Of a stretch of 13,763 nucleotides of DNA, positions 1 through 5,804 are shown piece by piece. Source of the stretch: Alphaproteobacteria bacterium (GTDB taxonomy: Bacteria; Pseudomonadota; Alphaproteobacteria; Caulobacterales; Caulobacteraceae). Location of the stretch: assembly GCA_018895795.1 (NCBI GenBank), contig JAHINZ010000338.1, positions 1 through 13,763 on the forward strand, in the 5' to 3' direction. The translations under genes and the position numbers were made by a program. The first letter of the stretch is position 1. The number at the start of each line of letters is the position of its first letter. The notes under the pieces were generated by a model. The model was not told where the DNA came from, ran no database searches, and saw nothing but the letters and a program-made list of their open reading frames with translations.

Positions 1-38
1 CGGGGGCGGACGGCCGCGCAGCGGCCCGGTGGGGGCAA
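1..38. repeat. REP-like palindromic repeat, truncated by window edge
   Basis: This is the end of a GC-rich repeat unit of the same family as the block at 1905-1949: a gcggac / ggtccg-type stem followed by a ggtggggg end. It lies immediately downstream of the capsid gene stop, between that gene and whatever follows in the GTA operon outside the window. Its left part is cut off, so its full length and any partner unit cannot be seen. Confidence 0.7.
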
Positions 39-48
39 GTGGTGGGTT

Positions 49-1269
49 CTACGAAACCGCGAACTTCAGCAGCTTCACCGCGTCGAAGTTCTGCACGCCG
101 CCGCCGACGCGCTTGGTGGTGTAGAACAGCACGTGCGGCTTGGCCGAATAGGGGTCGCGCAGCACCCGCACCCCGGCCCGGTCGACGATCAGATAGCCCT
201 TCTCGAAGTCGCCAAAGGCGATGGCCAGGGCGTTGGCGGCGACGTCGGGCATGGCCTCGATCTCGGTGACCGGGAAGCCGAGCAGGCTGGCCGACTGGCC
301 CGGCTGCAGGGCGGCGTTCCAGATATAGTTGCCCTGGCTGTCCTTGAACTTGCGCACCAGGCTGACCGTGCGGCGGTTGAGCACGAAGCGGGCGTTCTGA
401 CGGTACTGGGTCTTGGTGGCGTAGATCAGGTCGATCAGCCTGTCGGTCGGGTTGGCCGCCGCGAAGCCGCCCGCCACGCCGGTGGCCAGATAGCCGACCT
501 GGCCCCAGGTGTAGGAGGCGTCCGGCGCGGCGGTATAGGCCAGCAGGCCCTTGGGCTTGTTGATCCCGTCGCCGGTGACGAAGGCCGTGGTCTCCTGGGC
601 GGCGAAGGCGTCCTGCACCTCCTCGGCCAGCCACTCGTCGATGCTGACATAGGCGTCGTCCAGCAGGGCCTGGGTGGCGGCGGGGCTGGCATAGAGCTCG
701 CCGGCCGGGAAGTCGATCACGTCCAGGGTCGGGGCCGTGGTCTCGGGCCGGGCGGCGGTCTCGGCCACCCAGGCGGCGGCCAGGCCGGCGGGCGACACCG
801 GCTTGCGGAACGTGCCCGAGCCGATGGTGCGCACCTGGCAGATCTCCCGCATGGGGCTGGTCGCCGCCAGGCGCCGCAGGATCGAGCGCTCCAGCTCCGG
901 CGGGGCCACATAGCCGCCGGCCGTGGCGACGCCTTCGGAGAGGCCCTTGGCCTCCAGCAGCAAGGCGGGCGTCTCGCCGGTCTTGATATAGCGGTCGAAG
1001 GCGGCCTTGCGCTCGTCCACATGCGCCAGCGGCGCATCAACGCCAAGAGAGGGTCTTCGGGCGTCGCTCAGCGCGCGGTCCAGGCGGTCCTGGGCCCGGC
1101 TGATCGCCTCGTCGATGCGGTTGACCTTCTCCTCCAGCAGCACATCGGCCCGCTTGGTCTCGATGGCCGACAGCCGCTGGTCGTTGGCGGCCTTGAAGCT
1201 CTCGAACGCCGCCAGCACCTCGTGCAGCATCGCGCCCGGCGCGGCCGGGACGTGTTTGGTCTCTTTCAT
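49..1269 (-). CDS. HK97-family major capsid protein (GTA g5-like)
   Basis: This is the main shell protein of the phage-like particle, 406 residues. Residues 1 to about 75 are charged and helical and look like the HK97 delta (scaffold) domain, which the prohead protease normally removes. The shell domain begins near residue 110; a GGYVAPPE motif at about 118-125 followed by a stretch on SPMREICQV is typical of HK97/GTA capsids. Other recognisable parts are DEWLAEEVQDAFA and TGDGINKPKG. The ATG at 1269 is chosen because a GGAG lies 8 bases upstream; the open frame extends 38 codons further but only through repeat sequence. It lies directly downstream of the protease gene, as in RcGTA, where g4 processes g5. 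The cleavage site cannot be placed from sequence. The family call is firm; the GTA assignment rests on gene order. Confidence 0.93.
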   Translation of the reverse strand: MKETKHVPAAPGAMLHEVLAAFESFKAANDQRLSAIETKRADVLLEEKVNRIDEAISRAQDRLDRALSDARRPSLGVDAPLAHVDERKAAFDRYIKTGETPALLLEAKGLSEGVATAGGYVAPPELERSILRRLAATSPMREICQVRTIGSGTFRKPVSPAGLAAAWVAETAARPETTAPTLDVIDFPAGELYASPAATQALLDDAYVSIDEWLAEEVQDAFAAQETTAFVTGDGINKPKGLLAYTAAPDASYTWGQVGYLATGVAGGFAAANPTDRLIDLIYATKTQYRQNARFVLNRRTVSLVRKFKDSQGNYIWNAALQPGQSASLLGFPVTEIEAMPDVAANALAIAFGDFEKGYLIVDRAGVRVLRDPYSAKPHVLFYTTKRVGGGVQNFDAVKLLKFAVS

Positions 1270-1294
1270 GGAGTTCTCCGTTGAAAAGCAGATA

Positions 1295-1401
1295 CTCCCC
1301 CTCTGGGGGAGCTGTCGGCGGAGCCGACTGAGGGGGCGAATGCTGCCTAGGCCGCGCGGCCCCCTCCGGCCCTTTCGGGCCACCTCCCCCGGAGGGGGAG
1401 G
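1295..1401. repeat. Composite REP-like pair (B unit + A unit)
   Basis: Two units lie between the protease stop and the capsid start. The B unit (1295-1338) has a short stem around ctctggggga and a central gtcggcggagccgac palindrome. The A unit (1359-1401) has a ggccctttcgggcc palindrome and a cctcccccggaggggg stem. B is an inverted, diverged version of A, so this is an inverted pair comparable to a BIME. The same B-A arrangement recurs at 4025-4132. The hairpins could act as terminators or RNA-stability elements. Confidence 0.85.
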
Positions 1402-1410
1402 ATCTCTTGG

Positions 1411-1827
1411 TCAGGCGCCCACCACGCGCAGCCGCGCCTGGGGCAGCATCGGAAACGTCACCACCGACACCTCCCAGAGCTCCACCCGGGTCAGCACCCG
1501 CAAGGCTCCGTCCTGCCGCGCCTTCACCTGGCGAAAGCCGATCGACAGGCCGTCCAGCGCCCCGGCCTCGACCAGGGCGGCGACGAGGCGGCCGCGAGGC
1601 GTGGCGCGCAGGATCCGTCCACGGACGAACAGGCCGCGGGCGTCTTCGAAGACCTCGTCCCAGACGCCGATCGGCTCGGCGTCGTCGTGCTGGTGCAGCA
1701 TCTTGACGCCTTCGACGCCGGTCTCGGCCAGGCTGGCCGCGAAGGCCCCGGCGGCGGTGACGTCGTCATTGAGGTCGCGGGTCCAGAACAGCGAGGCGTA
1801 GCCTTCGATGGTGAGGGCGTCGGTCAT
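1411..1827 (-). CDS. HK97-family prohead protease (peptidase S78/U35, GTA g4-like)
   Basis: A 138-residue maturation protease that would cleave the capsid scaffold domain inside the prohead. The family's three active-site blocks are visible: His47 in LHQHD followed by PIG, Ser95 in LDGLSIGF, and Glu119 in LWEVSVVTFP. The protein begins with EGYASLF, typical of the family N-terminus. The length is short for phage proteases (often 160-220) but normal for GTA versions. The ATG at 1827 has an AGGA seven to eight bases upstream; longer reading frames only add translated repeat. It lies between the g3.5-like gene and the capsid gene on the same strand, matching RcGTA order. Confidence 0.93.
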   Translation of the reverse strand: MTDALTIEGYASLFWTRDLNDDVTAAGAFAASLAETGVEGVKMLHQHDDAEPIGVWDEVFEDARGLFVRGRILRATPRGRLVAALVEAGALDGLSIGFRQVKARQDGALRVLTRVELWEVSVVTFPMLPQARLRVVGA

Positions 1828-1849
1828 GGGGGTCCTTTGATCGTTGACT

Positions 1850-1949
1850 GGCCCCCTCCGGGCCTGCGGCCCTCCTCCCCCGGAGGGGGAAGATGATCTC
1901 ATCCGCCCCCTCCGGGGGCGGACGACCGCGAAGCGGTCCGGTGGGGGCC
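1850..1949. repeat. Inverted pair of REP-like units
   Basis: Two units (1850-1892 and 1905-1949) face each other across about 12 bp, each starting at its outer end with a ccccctcc-type block. The inner ends carry cccccggaggggg stems. The pair occupies the whole gap between the g3.5-like gene stop and the protease start. The central palindromes differ (gggcctgcggccc versus gaccgcgaagcggtc), so the units diverged or arrived separately. Confidence 0.82.
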
Positions 1950-1960
1950 AGTGATGAGCT

Positions 1961-2200
1961 TTAGCGCTCCAGCTTGGCTTCGATCCGCTGCAGGGCCGCG
2001 CGGCTGGCGATGGCCTGTTCCTCCAGGCGGGCCAGGCGTTCGGCGACCGGCGCCTGCAGGTCGAGGCGGCGTTGCATGTCGTCGATCCGCGCCGAGGCCC
2101 GCCCGGCCCACATCAGGGCGGCGGCGGCCTGCAGGGCGACGGCGACGATCAGGGCGACCGAGACCTGACGGTCCAGCCGCCAGCGGTTGGGGGTGGTCAT
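1961..2200 (-). CDS. Small single-pass membrane / coiled-coil protein (GTA g3.5-like)
   Basis: A 79-residue protein with one predicted hydrophobic segment (about residues 13-32, VSVALIVAVALQAAAALMWA) followed by a charged helix with heptad-like leucines (about 38-79, ending RIEAKLER). It starts at an ATG with AAGGA eight bases upstream. Its position between portal and prohead protease matches the small orfg3.5 of Rhodobacter-type GTA clusters, where a short hydrophobic protein also sits. The function is not known to me. The frame is bounded by repeats on both sides and has a good ribosome site, which supports a real gene. The GTA identity is inferred from position, not from strong sequence motifs. 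Confidence 0.8.
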   Translation of the reverse strand: MTTPNRWRLDRQVSVALIVAVALQAAAALMWAGRASARIDDMQRRLDLQAPVAERLARLEEQAIASRAALQRIEAKLER

Positions 2201-2226
2201 TTTCTGGGTCCTTGTTCGGGGGACTT

Positions 2227-2338
2227 GCCCCCTACGGGCTGCTGCGCAGCCGTCCTCCCCCGGAGGGGGAAGATGAGTTGGCGCGGTTCATCTTCCCCCT
2301 CCGGGGGAGGACGGCTGCGCAGCAGCCAGGAGGGGGCC
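2227..2338. repeat. Long near-perfect inverted repeat (two REP-like units)
   Basis: Two units (2227-2276 and 2287-2338) are inverted around an approximately 10-bp centre. A 40-bp core, beginning ggctgctgcgcagcc at the outer side and ending ggggaagatga at the inner side, is identical in both arms. Each arm also contains two hairpins of its own. It lies between the portal stop and the g3.5-like start on the minus strand and could fold into a very stable cruciform or RNA stem. Confidence 0.88.
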
Positions 2339-2346
2339 CTGCTGAG

Positions 2347-3492
2347 CTAGCCGTCGAGCCCCGCCAGCCGCCGCCGCTCCTCCAGCGTCAGAAAGCTCGC
2401 CCCCTCCAGCCGCGCCCACAGGGCGTCGCGTTCGGCCGACAAAGCGGGGACGGCGTCGAGGTCGGGGGCGAGGCGGGCGCCGGGGAACTTCACGGCCAGC
2501 CAGGCGGTCATCGCCCGCGCCGCCCGCTCGACCAGCGGCGCCACGGTGTGGCGCCAGAAGGCGGCGTTGGCCTCGCGGTAATTGGCGTAGGTGGCGTCGC
2601 CGGGTACGCCCAGGATCTGCGGCGGCACGCCGAAGGCCAGGGCGATCTCGCGGGCGGCGGCGTGCTTGCCGTCGGTGAAATCCATCTCGGCCGGGGTCAG
2701 GGACATGGCCCGCCAGTCGAGCCCGCCTTCCAGCAACAGCGGCCGGCCGGCATTGGCCGCGCCGGAATGGACGCCGGCCAGCTCGGCCTTCAGCCGCTCG
2801 AACTGCTCGTCGGACAGGCGATCCCCGGCCTCGCGGTTCGAATAGACCAGGGCCCCCGACGGCCTCGCGCTGTTGTCCAGCAGGGCCTTGTTCCAGGCGC
2901 TGGAGGCGTTGTGCACGTCGATGGCGAAGGCCGCCGCCTCAAGGGGCGAGAGGCCATAATGGTCGTTCGTGGGGTTGAACAGTTTCAGATGCAGCACCGG
3001 CAGCCAGCCGTCGGCGTCACGGCCGATCCGCGCGGTGCGCCCGGCCGCCTGATAGTCATAGGCCAGGGGCCAGCCGCGCGGGCCGGGGACCAGGGTCATG
3101 CGATCGGGGCGCAGGGCGTACAGCTCATCGGGCTGAGCCCCCTCCCCCGCCGCCTCCAGATAGCCATTGCCGGCCACCTGCAGGTTGCCAAAGAACGCCT
3201 CCATCAGATCGGGCCCGCCCTGCTCGCGATTGGGTCGATGGATCAAGGCCTGCAGCGGATGGTCGGGCGCGCGGCGGCCGTCGTGGAACACCGCCAGCGG
3301 TGTGGCGGCGGCGGCCTCGGCGATCATCCGCACGCAGCGATAGGCCACAGGGTTCTTGCCGAACCCCTCGGCGGCGAGAGCGGCATAGTCGCGCGGCGTC
3401 CACTGCGGCCGACCGCCGGTGGTCAGGGCGATCAGCCGGGCGGCGCGGGAGTCTTTCACCTCGGGCGGGCGGGGTTTGCGGAACAGCGGCAT
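2347..3492 (-). CDS. HK97-family phage portal protein (GTA g3-like)
   Basis: The portal forms the ring at the capsid vertex through which DNA is packaged. This one is 381 residues, the usual size for GTA and HK97 portals. Family signatures include NPVAYRCVRMIAEAAAATPL near the N-terminus, DRMTLVPGPRGWPLAYDYQ in the middle, and the strongly conserved block running from PPQILGVPG to REANAAFWRHTVAPL toward the C-terminus. The ATG at 3492 (MPLFRKPRPPE) is chosen because homologues start this way and a GAGG lies about 8 bases upstream; the open frame continues upstream through repeat sequence only. A LexA-type box ends 17 bases upstream of this start. In the usual GTA order terL lies directly upstream; here a DUF559 cassette intervenes, leaving a 644-bp gap. 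Confidence 0.94.
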   Translation of the reverse strand: MPLFRKPRPPEVKDSRAARLIALTTGGRPQWTPRDYAALAAEGFGKNPVAYRCVRMIAEAAAATPLAVFHDGRRAPDHPLQALIHRPNREQGGPDLMEAFFGNLQVAGNGYLEAAGEGAQPDELYALRPDRMTLVPGPRGWPLAYDYQAAGRTARIGRDADGWLPVLHLKLFNPTNDHYGLSPLEAAAFAIDVHNASSAWNKALLDNSARPSGALVYSNREAGDRLSDEQFERLKAELAGVHSGAANAGRPLLLEGGLDWRAMSLTPAEMDFTDGKHAAAREIALAFGVPPQILGVPGDATYANYREANAAFWRHTVAPLVERAARAMTAWLAVKFPGARLAPDLDAVPALSAERDALWARLEGASFLTLEERRRLAGLDG

Positions 3493-3509
3493 GGGGGCCT
3501 CGCGGTTGA

Positions 3510-3524
3510 GAACATATGGTGAAC
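3510..3524. promoter_or_regulatory. Putative LexA (SOS) box, GAAC-N7-GAAC
   Basis: The sequence gaacatatggtgaac matches the alphaproteobacterial LexA operator GTTC-N7-GTTC exactly when read on the minus strand, including an A/T-rich spacer. It sits 17 bases upstream of the portal ATG (minus) and 92 bases upstream of the DUF559 ATG (plus), so it could act on either. No other such match was found among the GTTC sites I checked, mainly in the left part of the window. A chance match in 13.8 kb is possible, but the intergenic position is suggestive. LexA is known to affect GTA production in Rhodobacter capsulatus. Confidence 0.5.
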
Positions 3525-3553
3525 ATGTTAGGGTTGCGTCGCTGGCTCGACCA

Positions 3554-3598
3554 AGATCCTCCCCCTCTGGGGGAGGTGGCCCGGAGGGCCGGAGGGGG
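3554..3598. repeat. Left 45-bp inverted repeat of the DUF559 cassette
   Basis: This REP-like A unit, in reverse orientation, is the exact reverse complement over all 45 bases of the unit at 3967-4011. It ends 18 bases before the DUF559 ATG; the gene's GGAG ribosome site lies just after it. It contains two internal stems (cctccccctctgggggagg and ggcccggagggcc). Confidence 0.92.
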
Positions 3599-3616
3599 CC
3601 CGCGCCGGAGAAACCA

Positions 3617-4060
3617 ATGCAAGCGCCGCTAAGAACCCGGCTGATCGCCCAGCGCCTGCGACGCGAACTGACGCTACCCGAAGTGCTGTTGTGGCTTTTC
3701 GTGAAGGGTCGCCGACTGAACGGCCTGCATTTTCGCAAACAGCATCCGTTGGGGCCCTATATTCTGGATTTCTACTGCGCGGCGAAGCAGTTGGCCGTCG
3801 AGGTCGATGGCGAGCTGCACGCCCTGGATGATCGTCCGCAAAGGGATGCGGTCCGGGACCGATGGTTCGCCGAGCGCGGGATCCGGACGCTGCGCATCCC
3901 CGCTCGTGACGTGTTGGCGTCGCCCGACGGAGCGGCTTTGAGCATTCTGGACTATGTCGGCGCCAACCCCCTCCGGCCCTCCGGGCCACCTCCCCCAGAG
4001 GGGGAGGATCTGGCGGAACAAGCTGCTCCCCCTCTGGGTGAGCTGTCGCGGAGCGACTGA
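3617..4060 (+). CDS. DUF559 domain protein (Vsr-like PD-(D/E)XK nuclease)
   Basis: A 147-residue protein; residues about 5-113 form a complete DUF559 domain, a family placed in the restriction-endonuclease-like fold with very-short-patch-repair nucleases. Typical blocks are the N-terminal RRELTLPEVLLWLFVKGRRL, then GLHFRKQHPLGPYILDFYC with Asp51, then the VEVDGELH core with Glu62 and Asp64 as likely metal ligands, and WFAERGIRTLRI. The ATG at 3617 has GGAG with six bases spacing. From about residue 117 the protein is encoded by REP-like repeat (PLRPSGPPPPEGEDL, then PPLGELSRSD), and the stop lies inside the next repeat unit, so the tail is probably not part of the fold. It is the only plus-strand gene inside the GTA module. 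The substrate is unknown; a role in repeat or element movement is speculation. Confidence 0.87.
   Translation: MQAPLRTRLIAQRLRRELTLPEVLLWLFVKGRRLNGLHFRKQHPLGPYILDFYCAAKQLAVEVDGELHALDDRPQRDAVRDRWFAERGIRTLRIPARDVLASPDGAALSILDYVGANPLRPSGPPPPEGEDLAEQAAPPLGELSRSD
3967..4011. repeat. Right 45-bp inverted repeat of the DUF559 cassette
   Basis: This is the exact reverse complement of 3554-3598. It lies within the 3' end of the DUF559 reading frame and encodes residues from about 117 to 132. Its first 40 or so bases are also a direct repeat of the unit at 4090-4132. Confidence 0.92.
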
Positions 4061-4132
4061 GGGGGCTTTCGCGGCCTAAGCCGTGCCACCCCCCTCCGGC
4101 CCTCCGGGCCACCTCCCCCAGAGGGGGAGGAA
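4025..4132. repeat. Composite REP-like pair (B unit + A unit), second copy
   Basis: The B unit (4025-4066) carries a gtcgcggagcgac palindrome and includes the DUF559 stop codon. The A unit (4090-4132) is nearly identical to 3967-4009. Order, orientation and spacing are the same as at 1295-1401, which suggests that B-A pairs move or are copied as one block of about 107 bp. It ends 4 bases short of the terL stop codon. Confidence 0.85.
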
Positions 4133-4136
4133 CTGG

Positions 4137-5384
4137 TCACAACGCCCTAAGCCTCGGACTTCTCCCCACCCCCAGCATCAAAGCGCTGACCGCCCAGACC
4201 AGGGCGTCGGCGCGGTCGGGGCTGTGGCCGGGGTCGGCGGTTCCCAGGCCCATCAGTTCTTCCTCCAGGGCCGGGAACGCCCCGCAGTGGATCACCCGGC
4301 CCTGTTCATAGAGCGCGGCCACCGGTTCGGCCCGGGCCCGCTTGCCCAGCGCGGCGCGGACCAGTTTGATCGCGCAGGGCGGGTCGGCCTGGGCCAGGAC
4401 GGCGCGGACCATGTCGCCGCCCTGATTGGCCTCGGCCACCAGGGCGTGGGCGCCGAACTCACGGGCGGCGGCCACGGCGCGTAAAGCCCAGCCCTGCGGC
4501 GACAGGCCCTTGGCCGAGCGGTCGGCCAGCACGAAGGCCCGGCCCTCGAGCCGGCCCACCACCACCACGCCGCAGGCGTCGCCGGTGGCGGTGGCCGGCG
4601 GGTCGACCGCCACCACCACCCGGTCCAAGCGCGCCGGACGCGCGCCCCGGCAGCGCGCCAGGTCTTCGGCCCGGAACAGCCCGCCCTCGTCCTCGACGAT
4701 CACCCCGTCCAGTTCCTGGGCCGCCAGGCGGGTGCCGCCATAGAGGCCCCGCAAGGTGGACAGAAAGCTCGGGGCCAGGTTGTCGGCATTGAGCGCGGTG
4801 CCGGCCCGGGTGACCACGACGCCGGGCTCGGCGATCAGGGTCTTCAGGGCCCGGATCGGCCGCGGCGTGGTGGTCACCACCAGCCGGGGATCCTGCCCCA
4901 GCCGCAGGCCAAAGCGCAGCATGGCCAGGGTCTGGGCCGGCTTGGGCCAGGCGCAGAACTCGTCGGCCCAGGCGGCGTGGAACTGCGGACCGCGCAGACT
5001 GTCGGGATCCTCGGCCGAGAAGGCGTAGGCGACGGCGCCGTTAGGCCAGACCAGACGCTTGCGGGAGGTTTCCCAGCGGGGCTGGAACCCCGAGCCACTC
5101 ATGGCCCGCAAGCCCGACGGGCCGTCGATCATTACCTCGCGGACATCGTGCAGGGTGGGCCCAACCAGGGCGAGATTGGGATAGGTCAGGGCGCTCCACA
5201 CCATCCAGCGAGCCCCCGCAAAGGTCTTGCCGGCGCCGCGTCCGCCCAGCATCAACCAGGCGGACCAGTCGAGGCTTTCAGGCTGGCTCTGATGAACATG
5301 TGGCTCAGCCAGAGCGACGCTGAGGATCCACTTCAACTGCTCGGGACTCATGGCGTCCAAGCGCGCCTTCGTCGCCGCACTCAT
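4137..5384 (-). CDS. Terminase large subunit, ATPase and nuclease (GTA g2-like)
   Basis: The DNA-packaging motor, 415 residues. The N-terminal ATPase has Walker A GGRGAGKT (47-54), the form typical of GTA/DNA-packaging TerL proteins, a Walker B ending in Asp141-Glu142 (FHAAWADE), and a TTTPRP coupling motif (171-176). The C-terminal RNase-H-like nuclease shows Asp261 (VVAVDPP), Glu318 (VAEANQGGD) and the acidic DRADALVWA block near 390-398. The ATG at 5384 (MSAATKARLD) is chosen by similarity to family N-termini; an ATG at 5351 (MSPEQLKW) is possible and neither has a strong ribosome site. With the longer start it overlaps terS by 80 bases, implying coupled translation. The next GTA gene (portal) is 644 bp away because of the DUF559 cassette. 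Confidence 0.94.
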   Translation of the reverse strand: MSAATKARLDAMSPEQLKWILSVALAEPHVHQSQPESLDWSAWLMLGGRGAGKTFAGARWMVWSALTYPNLALVGPTLHDVREVMIDGPSGLRAMSGSGFQPRWETSRKRLVWPNGAVAYAFSAEDPDSLRGPQFHAAWADEFCAWPKPAQTLAMLRFGLRLGQDPRLVVTTTPRPIRALKTLIAEPGVVVTRAGTALNADNLAPSFLSTLRGLYGGTRLAAQELDGVIVEDEGGLFRAEDLARCRGARPARLDRVVVAVDPPATATGDACGVVVVGRLEGRAFVLADRSAKGLSPQGWALRAVAAAREFGAHALVAEANQGGDMVRAVLAQADPPCAIKLVRAALGKRARAEPVAALYEQGRVIHCGAFPALEEELMGLGTADPGHSPDRADALVWAVSALMLGVGRSPRLRAL

Positions 5385-5730
5385 CACGCCGCTTGAGTTC
5401 GATGAACCGAGCAACGCTAGCGATCTTGGATTCGACAGCGGCTCGAAGTTCGACCGGGTCATCGGGGATATCGTCATGCATGGGAGCCTCTTCCTCGGGG
5501 GGCGGACGAGAGGCGGGTTTAGCGACGGGCTTGGCTTCGGGAACCATGACCACGATGGCCCGCGTGGTGCGGGCATGCGTGCCGTAGGTCTCCGCCTTGC
5601 GTTTGGACAGGACGACCACGGCGACCTCGGTCGCCTCCTTGGTGATCTTCCACTCGGCGTCCATTTCCGTCATCAGCCGGTCCTGGTGCGTCTCGCCCCA
5701 CTTCCGAACTCTCTCGCTTCTCTGGGCCAT
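5305..5730 (-). CDS. Probable terminase small subunit (GTA g1-like)
   Basis: A 141-residue protein in the position of GTA g1, the small terminase that recognises DNA and loads the large subunit. No conserved domain is obvious. The N-terminal part (1-70) is charged (SERVRKWGETHQDRL, then a block around KRKAETYGTHARTTRA); a proline/alanine-rich linker (about 72-90) follows; then a helical segment (about 98-118, VELRAAVESKIASVARFIEL) that could oligomerise, as in small terminases. The start at 5730 is the first ATG of the frame; no clear Shine-Dalgarno sequence precedes it. It is probably the first gene of the GTA operon, with the candidate promoter region at 5731-5892 upstream. Small terminases of GTAs diverge strongly, so the call rests mainly on synteny. 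Confidence 0.7.
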   Translation of the reverse strand: MAQRSERVRKWGETHQDRLMTEMDAEWKITKEATEVAVVVLSKRKAETYGTHARTTRAIVVMVPEAKPVAKPASRPPPEEEAPMHDDIPDDPVELRAAVESKIASVARFIELKRRDECGDEGALGRHESRAVEVDPQRRSG

Positions 5731-5785
5731 GACACAAAGATACGGGAGCAGCGGGCGCCTCTGATCCAGGACCGCGAGAAAGTTA

Positions 5786-5798
5786 CAAGTTGTTGATT
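5786..5798 (-). promoter_or_regulatory. Putative IHF site upstream of the GTA operon
   Basis: On the minus strand the sequence AATCAACAACTTG matches the IHF consensus WATCAANNNNTTR at every fixed position. It lies 55 bases upstream of the terS start in an otherwise GC-rich gap. IHF is reported as a co-activator, with GafY, of the Caulobacter crescentus GTA promoter, so a site here is expected if this is the same system. I could not identify clear -35/-10 hexamers or a GafY site. Confidence 0.55.
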
Positions 5799-5804
5799 TT
5801 TCGG

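Larger units (their letters stand above)
3554..4011 (+). mobile_element. Candidate mobile cassette: DUF559 nuclease between perfect 45-bp inverted repeats
   Basis: A single nuclease gene is bracketed by identical inverted REP-like units and lies on the strand opposite to the GTA genes, splitting terL from portal. Its layout (short inverted ends, one DNA-cutting enzyme) resembles a minimal mobile or homing-type element. I see no obvious target-site duplication outside the repeats, and the gene's stop codon lies beyond the right repeat inside the next unit. Mobility is therefore an inference; the alternative is that REP-like units inserted independently beside a resident gene. Confidence 0.4.

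Noticed and set aside
133..1284. Long plus-strand open frame opposite the capsid gene
   Set aside because: Glycine/glutamine/arginine-rich composition typical of the antisense of a GC-rich gene; the minus-strand frame encodes a clear capsid protein.
1270..1383. N-terminal extension of the capsid protein
   Set aside because: The extra 38 codons are arginine-rich translated repeat, while the internal ATG at 1269 has a good ribosome site and the usual capsid N-terminus.
1290..1405. CRISPR-like array of short repeats
   Set aside because: The repeats are palindromic intergenic units in pairs, not evenly spaced direct repeats with unique spacers, and no cas genes are present.
1951..3522. Long plus-strand open frame opposite portal and g3.5-like genes
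   Set aside because: Shadow frame passing through repeats on both sides; composition is not protein-like and the minus strand is coding.
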